Of a stretch of DNA of 64,000 bases, positions 56,165 through 64,000 are shown one piece after another. Source of the stretch: Polyporus tsugae (taxonomy: Eukaryota > Basidiomycota > Agaricomycetes > Polyporales > Polyporaceae); NCBI GenBank assembly GCA_024305745.1, contig JAHRBS010000014.1, positions 317,501 through 381,500 on the forward strand, written 5' to 3'. The position numbers and the translations under genes were made by a program. Under the pieces are notes generated by a model, which made no database searches, was not told the DNA's origin, and worked only from the letters and a program-made list of their open reading frames with translations. Numbering within the stretch: the stretch's first letter is position 1; each line of letters opens with the position of its first letter.

Positions 56165-57329
56165 TTAGCATTGGGGGCCGAGAAGGACATCTACCCTAAC
56201 GCTCGTGATCCGCGAAGAAAATTTCCGTTGACAGACGAGCTCGAGGCCCTCACCGCAGTGCAGCGCAGCCTCGATAAATGCACCTGGGGAGATCGCCATA
56301 GGCTCTCCTTCGAGGATGAGCAATAGCAGGGTGCCATCGACGGCCAAGCCAGGGATGAGCTTCTGCGCGGCTTCCGAGCTGGGCGCAGTACACATGATAA
56401 CCTTAGCGCCGCCGAAAGCGCGGAGAGCTTCTGCCTGGTCGACCTTCGAGCTGTCGATGTATTCGTGCGCACCGAGCTCGCGGGCGAGGTTTTCCTTCGC
56501 GGGACCGGAAGATAGAGCGATGACGCGGAACCCCATCGCTTTCGCGATTTGGATAAGTAATAAGATTACCCAGCCCGCTGTTCCCGTCTTCAGAATCGGA
56601 CACGTAGTTCGAAGAGTGACCGAGCGTACCCGATACCCTGCACTGCGACGTAGTCCGGAGGGCGGGCGTTCATGTGTCGTAGTGCGTCTGTCCAGCATAT
56701 GAGTCAGCAGCCCGCAAGCACAATTTGCACGGGAAGGAGACTTACTGAAGCAAGTCACGGTGGCGCAAAGGAGTCCATATCCTAAAAGCGCCGCGATAGC
56801 AGGATAGCGTACCCTGCGTACCCGCCGACCCGCAGGATACCTGAAGCGACGAACTCTGTTACCAATGCCCAGGCACACCAGACGCTGATAACGCACCGTT
56901 AATGGTCTTCTTCTCGCAGGTGATGTAGTCGCCGAGGCGGCATCGCGAGCAGCTGAAGCAGTGGCCACCATGCCACCCCCCCCGCCGACGCGCTGGCCGA
57001 GCTTCCATGTCCTCTCGTTGGGAGGGACCCCGATGACGTCGCCGACGATTTCGTGGCCGGGGATGCGGGGGTACTACTGTATGGGGATTCTGAAGGCCCC
57101 CGTCGCGACCTGATCATCACTGGTATACGAGGCAGGAGTGAGCGTCGATAACCAGTACTCGACGAAATACTGTTTACCTGCCACAAACCCCGCATGCGAG
57201 CACTTTGACGACGACTTCGCCTTCCTCAGGATCCCTCCATGGGACAGTGATCTTCCAGTGGAGATCACCGCCTTTTTCAAAGAAGGCGTAGGCGGTGTAG
57301 GTAGAAGGGTGAGGAAGCGACTGGGACAT
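56165..57329 (-). pseudogene. Zinc-type (MDR) alcohol dehydrogenase, multiply broken
   Basis: Relic of a GroES-like/zinc medium-chain alcohol dehydrogenase (NAD(P)-dependent alcohol/aldehyde interconversion). ATG is at 57329 (MSQSLPHPSTYTAYAFFEKG). Recognisable parts: EGEVVVKVLACGVCG (catalytic Cys), YPRIPGHEIVGDVIGVPP (His-Glu), the structural-zinc segment GGHCFSCSRCRLGDY, GILRVGGYAGYA, AALLGYGLLCATVTCF, VQGIGGLG, FAKAMGF-type Rossmann part IAKAMGFRVIALSSG, and ALRAFGGAKVIMCTAPSSE. Lesions: an in-frame TAG at 57076-57074 before YPRIPGHE; a frame change in the C8 tract 56976-56983; missing codons and a shift between AGYA and AALLGYG (about 56810); a shift after GGLGNL (about 56565). The last ~60 residues of the family are absent. 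Confidence 0.8.
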
Positions 57330-57571
57330 GGATGCAGAGGAAGAGACGTCCTTACCCCGCGTCCGCCCCGCGTGCTCTCTTATGGGGAGCGTCCCGTCAG
57401 GCAAATACTAAGTAAACACAAATTTATGGACGGGCGTTTAGATTGCCATATGCGGATATCCATCTTCCCCGTTGCAATGAGGTTTCAACGAGGTGGATCG
57501 TCTGTCACAGTCAAGATGCTTGAGACACCCATCAGAATGACCGCGATTGCGAATAATCGAAGCTTAAGACC
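57330..57571. other. Spacer, possible 3' exon of the next ORF
   Basis: A GTGAGG donor follows the frame at 57572 and a possible acceptor (GACTGTGACAG) lies at about 57500, so the next ORF might extend here. This is unresolved. Confidence 0.3.
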
Positions 57572-58192
57572 TCACCTGTTGAAATACTGTCCAACAAGTG
57601 GATGAAGGAGGACTATCAGCACCCACATCCGACGAAACGGAAGCTCCGCCGTCCATTGTCCCTGTCCAGACCTAAAAGGGCCTCTGAACTCGGAGTCTAG
57701 CTTCTTGACTTCAGCCTCTACCCTCACCAAAGGAATTGAAACATACTGGGGCGCCCGGCAGCGCGTCTCCTCATGGACGCGAAGCACATTTGACTGGACA
57801 CTGGTGGAGACCCTTCCCCGCCTCTCGGGTGCATACGTGTCTTCGAACAATCGATCTAAAGAAAAGAGAGGTCTGGATATCCACCTGGGCGCATAATCCA
57901 TGAACGGATGCCGGGCCACGGGAACAGCGAGTGGCACGCACCAGTGTGACAGACTCGTCCAACTGGCACTTGCGAGGGCCTTCCGCTTGCTCCAGCTCGA
58001 GTTCCATTCAACTTGTCCAAACAAAAAGCTGCGTCCGAGCGGCCAAGTCTCATAGAAGAGTTGCAGGAGGCGAAACCAGATCGCATTGGTATGAGGCAGA
58101 TGAGGCGCGTCAATTGCTCGCGGCTGCAGCGCACCGAGTCCGTCACGGTCCGAGAAGGCGACAGACCTGCCCTGAACGACGCGCTCGGTCAT
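57572..58192 (-). CDS. Orphan ORF, about 206 codons, function unknown
   Basis: An open frame from ATG 58192 to 57572. Its sequence matches no family I know. It contains an aromatic stretch (WFRLLQLFYETWPLGRSFLF), a basic middle and a hydrophobic end (MWVLIVLLHPLVGQYFN) that could be membrane-associated. Near the end lies a possible splice donor, so the true 3' part may differ. There is no signal peptide. Its position next to the dehydrogenase relic gives no hint. An open antisense frame overlaps (57931-58308), so chance cannot be excluded. Confidence 0.3.
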   Translation of the reverse strand: MTERVVQGRSVAFSDRDGLGALQPRAIDAPHLPHTNAIWFRLLQLFYETWPLGRSFLFGQVEWNSSWSKRKALASASWTSLSHWCVPLAVPVARHPFMDYAPRWISRPLFSLDRLFEDTYAPERRGRVSTSVQSNVLRVHEETRCRAPQYVSIPLVRVEAEVKKLDSEFRGPFRSGQGQWTAELPFRRMWVLIVLLHPLVGQYFNR

Positions 58193-58616
58193 ATCCGGCG
58201 CGGGCCGGCGCGGATCGGACGAATCGCACCGGCCCAGCTCAACATGGGTCTTGGTCACACTGGCAATATACTAGGAATTGCATAGAAGAAGAATGTCCAA
58301 CAAACTAAACGATTCAGGCGAGTGCCATACGTGCTACCCATTGACATGACCGTTCGGCCCGACAGGGAAACTTGGCGAGAACGAGACATTTAACCACGGC
58401 CAGAAGGTATTCCATGATGATCAACGAGCGTGGCCTACATGTAACACAACGCCTCCGATCAACAACAACCCATTCAAACAAAGTCCCGGTGAATAGTAAG
58501 AGGATACCGCCGCAAACAAGCAGTCCAATGCCTGCGAGGTCGTGAAAGTCAGAGATATCCAAGCACGACAAGTTTCAAAGAGCACTCACCATGCGATCAG
58601 CTAAGGCGAGTCATCC
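58193..58616. other. Interval with an isolated TM-like exon
   Basis: On the minus strand a clean intron (GTGAGT..CTCTGACTTTCAC..CGCAG, 58 nt, about 58588-58532) precedes GIGLLVCGGILLLFTGTLFE, a strong transmembrane-like segment. All three frames upstream of the donor are closed by stops near 58600, so it cannot be attached to the repeat protein as the sequence stands. It may be a broken membrane-anchor exon. Confidence 0.35.
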
Positions 58617-59237
58617 TCAGGCGGTCGTGGCACTGGCAGTGGGCGCGACGGCGCTCGGGTCAAGACTGACGGTGGTCGCACTGGCAGTAGGCGCGACAGC
58701 GCTGGGGTTGAGACTGATCGTCGTGGCACTGGCGGTGGGCGCGACAGCGCTCGGGCTGAGACTGACGGTGGTCGCACTGGCAGTGGGCGGGACAGCGCTC
58801 GGGTCGAGACTGACGGTCGTGGCACTGGTGGTGGGCGGGACAGCGCTCGGGTTGAGACTGACGGTGGTCGCACTGACAGTGGGCGGGACAGCGCTCGGGT
58901 CGAAAGTGATCGTCGTGGCAGACGCAGTGGCAGACGCAGTGCTCGGGTCAACGGTGATCGTCGTGGCAGACGCAGTGGCAGACGTAGTGCTCGGGTCAAC
59001 GGTGATCGTCGTGACACTGGCAGTGGGCAAGACGGTGATCGTCACGGTGGTGAAGCAGCCCCCCTCCGTGATCGTGGTCACAGCGTTCTGGACCGACTCA
59101 GCCTTGAGGGGAACGGCAGAGCCTAAGAAAACGAAACAGGTGAGTATTAGCGTTGCGGCATCATGAAAAGGACGTCGGTGTCACGACTCACCGTAGGTGG
59201 CCATGGCCGCGAGGACAAAGCTGAGCATGCGCATCAT
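58617..59237 (-). CDS. Small secreted Thr/Ser/Pro-rich protein with 16-residue tandem repeats
   Basis: Two exons. Exon 1 (ATG at 59237) encodes only a signal peptide, MMRMLSFVLAAMATYG, followed by a GTGAGT..TTCTTAG intron. Exon 2 starts SAVPLKAESVQNAVTTITEG and has a Cys in GGCFTTVTITVLP. It continues with about eight copies of a 16-residue unit with consensus PTASATTVSLDPSAVA (48 bp repeats), and ends ASATTA at TGA. The repeats would be heavily O-glycosylated and probably lie at or outside the cell wall. A TATAAAA box lies near 59354-59348. The antisense frame is also open (191 codons) because of the repeat composition, but the signal peptide, intron and TATA box support this strand. No family is recognised. 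Repeat number may vary between strains. Confidence 0.7.
58620..59020 (-). repeat. 48 bp tandem repeat array in the secreted protein gene
   Basis: About eight units of 48 bp, each coding for 16 residues of the form [AP]T[AVT]SATT[VI][ST][LVF][DNS]PS[AT]. Units nearest the 3' end are the most alike, suggesting recent expansion there. Confidence 0.8.
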
Positions 59238-60915
59238 GGTTCTTGTTGTGATTTAGAGGAGATGTGAGTCGTGACTCGATTGCCAGGGGTTGCGGTGAGA
59301 AGAAGAGAAAAGGACGTCGATGGTGAGCTCTGTGGTACTCTACCACATTTTATACTCGTCTACATGCCCCTCCGTACCATTCGAACCACACCGACGTACT
59401 ACATCGCTGAGCACGTGCACCTCATTCCGTACGCCCTCACTTCGGAGATGCCGCTGCGGTTCTGCTGCGCACATACATTCTGCGAGTGTTTCAACGCTCT
59501 AGATGATTCTTCCGGGGTTTATACTGCGCAACATGGGTCGACCGAGGGAACATCTGCTCCAATGATCAGCCAAATGGGGATCCGTGTAGTTAGCCAGGAG
59601 TTTTGCACCGCATCGATCTCACCTCAGAACCGTGTGCCGAGCGTCGAAGTCGACACCTCCGAAAGAGCATAGGGCGTCATGCTGTAAAAGCTGGCGTTAC
59701 TGACTGCGGTCGTACTGATCAGCTCCCTCAGGTTCCCTCTCGAGGTCAGGTACGCCGTACGAACCTTGGCCCAGTCTTTGTGCCGCAAGGGATCCCCATT
59801 TGGACCGTCCAAGTCCAATCCGCGTAGTCTCGCTATTCTCCTGGAGCTAATACAATACGCTCACATTAATGACAGCTAATTGAAAGAGGGGAAAAAGGCC
59901 CAGAAAGTGTTGGAAGGAGAGGACGTTCAACGGACAGCGAGAGCTAGGAATTCCTAGAGAACTTTTTAGAGTTGCACTGGTGGCCGGCGGAAGCGCTGAG
60001 GCTAGCCCCAATCGGGAGTGGCGGACCGGCCCCGCGGGGTTCAATCCAGGTGTGCACTGGCAACCTCCGAGTCCCGGGGGGGGGGCCCGACGTCTCAGCC
60101 TTTCGGCCTTCTGCAGCAGTGCAGCATATCCCCGTCCACGGTCCAACGTTACCGACTGCTAGCTTTATCACGTAACTTATATTCTCATGGTCTCGACAGA
60201 TATGTAGCATCCCTCGTCCACATCTTCGTGAGCAGCCTGAGGCCCGTCAATGTCGGCCATAAGTGGTCCCCCAGCCCACCGAGGCATACTGCTGAATGAT
60301 TGCGCATTTGGCCCGGGTAAGTAAGTCTTCGACGTATCTCTCACATGTAATGTATGTCAAAGTCGACGCGTATGGACCCAGGTGAGCGTCCAATGATTTC
60401 CGCGTGACGAGGAAGTATGCGCGGCTAACGCATCATCAATGCATAGACAAACCATTTATGAATTATGACCCGAGTACGTTACGAGTCGCTCTCTGCAACA
60501 AGTCATACAAGGGTGGCGCTGTACCATGAGTGGCCTTGGCACGAAGATTAATGTGATCGGGTCGACTCCCGAATTGCCGACTGCGCGTATCGACGGCTAA
60601 TACCACTTCCCCGTCGGCGCACAAGTCTTCACGTTCGACAACAACTTGCTCGGACCTTACTACCGACCGACTCCCACTTTCGGAACCAAACGGCTAAGGC
60701 TTCTCGCCTCTCGCGAAGTGTTTCGATGCCTCAGAACCTTCGCCTATCATCATCAGTACCAGATGAGCAGACACATCCGTAGTATAAAGCATCGTGCTCA
60801 TTGGTTGCGTCTTCCGTGGCCCTCTCCAGGCTTACGCACTCCTCACAGGTCCCATCGTGATCTTGCACGCACGCCACTCCTTTGATTCTATTCACCTCTT
60901 TCGCTCGTGATCACG
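59238..60915. other. Divergent promoter interval between two secreted-protein genes
   Basis: The TATA box of the left gene is the only recognised element. Short ORFs in all frames show no motif. Confidence 0.4.
59348..59354 (-). promoter_or_regulatory. TATA box of the repeat-containing secreted protein gene
   Basis: TATAAAA on the minus strand, about 110 nt upstream of the ATG. Confidence 0.45.
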
Positions 60916-61575
60916 ATGATGCTGCTGAACTTCATGCTCGCGGCTCTCTCCGTTGCCGGTGGTATGTCCGAGTCCTAACATACTCCTGACAACCATGTAA
61001 GCTGATCAATTCATTCCGAATGTGTAGTCATCGCAGCGCCCGTCCGCACCGACGCCATCCCCTCCCCTCCTTCCCTGGAATTTTCGACGACGGCGGTGCC
61101 TACTACGGTCACCCTGCCTACCCGCTCGGTCCCTACATCCGTCTGGCAGCATGCCAGTGGCCGCCGCGCCGTCGACTACAACACCGTACGCCCGCTTTCA
61201 CACTCCGCCGGCCTCGCGGCCCCGCTCCCGCCCTTCTATACCGGCGACAAGGCTATCGATATCCGGGCTGTGACGAACTCCCTTGGGGGGGTTACCACGG
61301 TCACTCTGCCCCTTCCGACGACGACGACCCCTGCCGTCCACGTTCACCGGGCTGACGTCACACCAGGTGCAACCGTCCCCGACGGCTGCCTCGATGATGC
61401 GGATACAGATGCAACGGCCGTGATTCTGCCTCGCATGCTCGCGCTACCGATCAAGGGCGTTCCTCACCCGCACGCCTCCACCACCCTCAACAGCATCAGA
61501 GCCCGTCAGCTCCTGCTTCCGACCGTCCTCGTAAACGCCGCTGCTGCCAAGGTCACCTCCGGCGTGAACGCGTGA
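60916..61575 (+). CDS. Small secreted protein of unknown function
   Basis: Exon 1 encodes a signal peptide (MMLLNFMLAALSVAG), followed by a GTATGT..GTGTAG intron of about 65 nt. Exon 2 gives VIAAPVRTDAIPSPPSLEFS, Thr/Pro-rich stretches (TTAVPTTVTLPTRS; GGVTTVTLPLPTTTTP), a single mature Cys in DGCLDD, and ends at TGA 61573-61575. The mature protein is about 190 residues and lacks a known domain. The gene points away from the repeat-containing secreted gene on its left. The two share the same plan: MM start, leader of 15-16 residues, one intron right after it, Thr/Ser/Pro-rich body. It is probably cell-wall associated or released. No family assignment can be made. Confidence 0.65.
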
Positions 61576-62136
61576 TGTATGCGCAGCTTCAGATTCACGG
61601 GTCTTTTCATCGTGTATCCTAATCTCTTTTTGCGGGAGCAGTGTCTCGCTTTGAGAGGGGGAGTTGAAGGTAGCGCGATCGGAAGGAGTCATATTGTACA
61701 GATGGCCTACGCACAACTAATGCTTACGAATACATATTATTCCCGCTTATTGTGCTTCCATGTGTGATTGTGTGAGGTGCTCGTGGGTATCGAGTGCAGG
61801 ACCACGCACTTCTGGTAAGTTACGCTACACACAGAACGTAGCTGAAAACGCCCCAACGAAGGCGCCCTCGGCCCTCGGGTCTCCCCCGAACGTATTGGAA
61901 GAGCCCTCAAGCGCAAAACGGTCATCTAGAGACCTGAGCCTGACTTCGGTGATGCCAAACACACTGGCCATACTTAGCTTGTTGTACTTCCGAAACATCT
62001 TCGTCCCGACTCCCTAGGGCTACTTCAAGTCTTTCCAAGGAGTACAATAGTATACAGGCTGTTATACAACACGGCTTCTGTTCTTTATAATCTACACTAT
62101 CGGATGACCGAAGCTCCCCGCCGTCTTCCGATAACC
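61576..62136. other. Convergent intergenic region
   Basis: It lies between the 3' ends of the secreted-protein and MYND genes. Nothing is recognised. Confidence 0.4.
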
Positions 62137-63185
62137 TCAACTTGAACGAGACGCGTCGATGCGAAGTGAATGGTACGGCCATAGTCGGTGATATGCCGTG
62201 AAGGAGTCTAGAGGAGGGACTGGAGCGTGCTCAAACTCCCGCGAGCCAAAGAACTCCGCGGCGACGTCCCTAGTCTGCGGCAACGGGGCGGACGGCGTCC
62301 ACTTCCAGCCCTTCCCCCGTAGCACGAGCCGCCCAAGGTCCGGCACGACCTGGTTCGCGTCCGCCGGGATGCGAAACACGGTGCCCGTGTTGATCGCCCC
62401 GGTGCAGATCCCCACCAAGCTTTGGAGCGCCATCTTGGTGCGCTCGTCGAGTGCCCCGCGCGCGCGGACCCGAGGACGAGGACGAGGACGATGGAGGGGA
62501 AGGTTGGTTTGGGCGGCGAGCTGCGCGTCCCGGACGTAGAACGTCACGGGGAGCACGCCGACGATGTCCGGATGGGCATTCGCCGTTCTGAACCTCCGTG
62601 CGAGGGTCCTGCGGAGCGCGACGGCTGGGGGAGACCACTGGGCTGCGGCGACGCCACCGAGGATGGCTTGGTGGTTGATGTCCATGCCGACGAGAGTGAA
62701 CGCGGACGAAGGACTCCCGTCGTAGGTTCTCGGCGGTCCCAAGTCGAAGACCACGGATTGAGAAGAGTTCAATACAGCATCGACGCCGCCCCTGCGGAGC
62801 TCGACCAGGACGGTGGCGATCATGAAGAGGCTGAGCTTGTGGACCTCCGCCCAGTCCTTGGAAGCCTGCGAGATCTCAGCCATGGTTGCGCGGCCGAGGT
62901 TTCTGTAAATCGGCGGGACTTGTGCGCCCGACCGCGAGGTACATATCGCCCTGAAGAACATGCTTGGGGTCAGTGGCGGAGATCATCTGCAAATGCTTCT
63001 GGGGCTCACTTGTGGTGCGACCAGGCGGCGGTTTGGCATTGCTTGTTGCAGTACCAAGTGACTGTGCACCCCTTGCACTGTTTGAGCGCACGGTCTGGTG
63101 TGCGAGGTCTACCACAGTATTCGCATGCGGTTTTATGGCAGGTTAGTCCAAGGACCGACTGCGAGTTTTGACTCTTGACGTTCAT
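62137..63185 (-). CDS. MYND-type zinc-finger protein
   Basis: ATG at 63185 (MNVKSQNSQSVLGLTC). The N-terminal MYND finger reads CEYCGRP ... LKQCKGC ... WYCNKQCQTAAWSHH, the usual C-x2-C / C-x2-C / YC-x3-C / H layout; MYND fingers bind proline-rich partners. A 47 nt intron (GTGAGC..CCCCAAG, branch CACTGAC) lies right after the finger. Exon 2 reads MFFRAICTSRSGAQVPPIYR, then a body of about 270 residues with no SET or other enzyme domain visible (SSQSVVFDLGPPRTYDG; DALDERTKM-like basic stretch PRPRPRVRARG; SLVGICTGAINTGTVFRIPA). It ends SLRIDASRSS at 62137. Many Agaricomycetes carry numerous such MYND proteins of unknown role. The TATA-like TATAAAA near 63341-63335 fits the promoter. Confidence 0.8.
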
Positions 63186-64000
63186 GGTTTGAACAGTTAT
63201 CTGATATGGCAGCAAAGATGGAAGGATCTGAGTGTGTATGTTGCGAGGATCGGGGATTGGTGTGGAGGGTGTCAGACTGTCAGTGGCGAAGGACAGTCGA
63301 GCGAGGGACCTGGGATTAGACCCTGATCAGCGGGTTTTATAGGGAAGCCTCCCTAGCCGCCCGTGTTGACCAGGACAAAGACGTTTTCAAAGCGGATCTT
63401 CGCATGCCTAAAATGCGTGGGTGGCACATTCACGATCTCAGCGACGAGGACTGTGTTTGAAAGGACAAAAGTACACATACCGTATCTTGGGGTTCTTTGC
63501 GATGTCCTGTCCCCAGCCTTGTCCGCGCTCGATGATAGACTTTTAATAATGCTCAAGGATACAGGACCTGGGAAATTGGGCTGGCGAAACACCGGTACCT
63601 CTTCCAGCTGGAACTCGTGCGATCGTGAGCTCGGTGACCATCACTCTCAACCGGCGCATCGTTTCAACGGACTATCGTGCTCATCTCGCTGCTCGAGTTC
63701 TCGTCATATAGGTGGTTATGATCGTGGAAGAATTGTCTGGGCATTGGGGACGGTGGGCTCCGTGCCTCCGCAGGATGTTCCCACGCACAGACCAGTCGGG
63801 TACATGCTCAGGCGCTTATCGAGCCTCTCCACGCAGTCAGAGTAACTTCTGACTCTGAGAGTAAGTACGACTACTTAAGGTTACGGTCAGCCTGGATCAA
63901 GCCTGGATCCCATCGACTCGAAGGTGGAATTGCATCCAATCGCCTGGAGGGACTACACTGAAACATTTCTTGCCACATTTTTTCTAGTCTTCAGACGGAT
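63186..64000. other. Right-end region
   Basis: It begins with the MYND promoter. No further gene is recognised before the window ends. A minus ORF at 63353-63592 and a plus ORF at 63363-63845 overlap each other and have no motif. Confidence 0.35.

Noticed and set aside
58591..59166. 191-codon plus-strand frame with hydrophobic repeats (VVALAVGATALG)
   Set aside because: Antisense of the 48 bp repeat array. The other strand has a signal peptide, a proper intron and a TATA box.

Overview
The window is eukaryotic and fungal. Genes are split by many 47-65 nt introns with GT..AG ends and CTNA branch motifs. The gene families (Plavaka transposase, Harbinger-type element with a Myb/SANT-like partner, HET domain, DUF6534 membrane protein, Zn2Cys6 regulator, MYND finger, fungal P450) are typical of Agaricomycetes (Basidiomycota). 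A polypore-like wood-decay fungus is plausible, but the species is not identified. Gene models were joined by eye, so exon ends are hand-called.

Left end, 1-8.8 kb: a transposon block. A Plavaka transposase gene runs off the left edge and is interrupted by a 479 bp solo LTR with a perfect 5 bp target duplication. Next to it lies a complete Harbinger-like DNA transposon (4435-8766) with 190 bp inverted repeats and two convergent genes, each apparently carrying a nonsense codon.

8.8-16 kb: an uncharacterised Agaricomycete family gene, a HET-domain gene with a +1 frameshift, and a cytochrome P450 whose eight exons join to exactly 499 codons. A gene-poor stretch of 3.8 kb follows.

19.9-41 kb: a duplicated neighbourhood. 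Three secreted S33/TAP-type alpha/beta hydrolases (A forward; B and C reverse), three members of a multi-finger C2H2 family (one full 8-finger gene, one with a 5' deletion, one pseudogene) and a ~485 bp non-coding repeat occur in opposite orientations and shuffled order around a central core that holds a coiled-coil gene and a beta-carbonic anhydrase. An F-box-like gene sits between hydrolases B and C.

42.8-53.3 kb: a small conserved fungal protein, a seven-TM DUF6534 protein, a zone of decayed gene fragments (tRNA-Ser-like, adenylating-enzyme-like, GST-like), and a long Zn2Cys6/Fungal_trans transcription factor on the minus strand.

56-64 kb: a zinc alcohol dehydrogenase pseudogene with several lesions, an orphan ORF, two divergently oriented small secreted proteins that share a signal-peptide exon layout (one with eight 16-residue Thr/Ser/Pro repeats), and a MYND-finger protein. 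No operon, CRISPR array or rRNA gene was seen. No single new multi-gene system is demonstrated. The strongest candidates for novelty are the rearranged hydrolase/zinc-finger duplication, the 8-finger family, and the secreted-protein pair.
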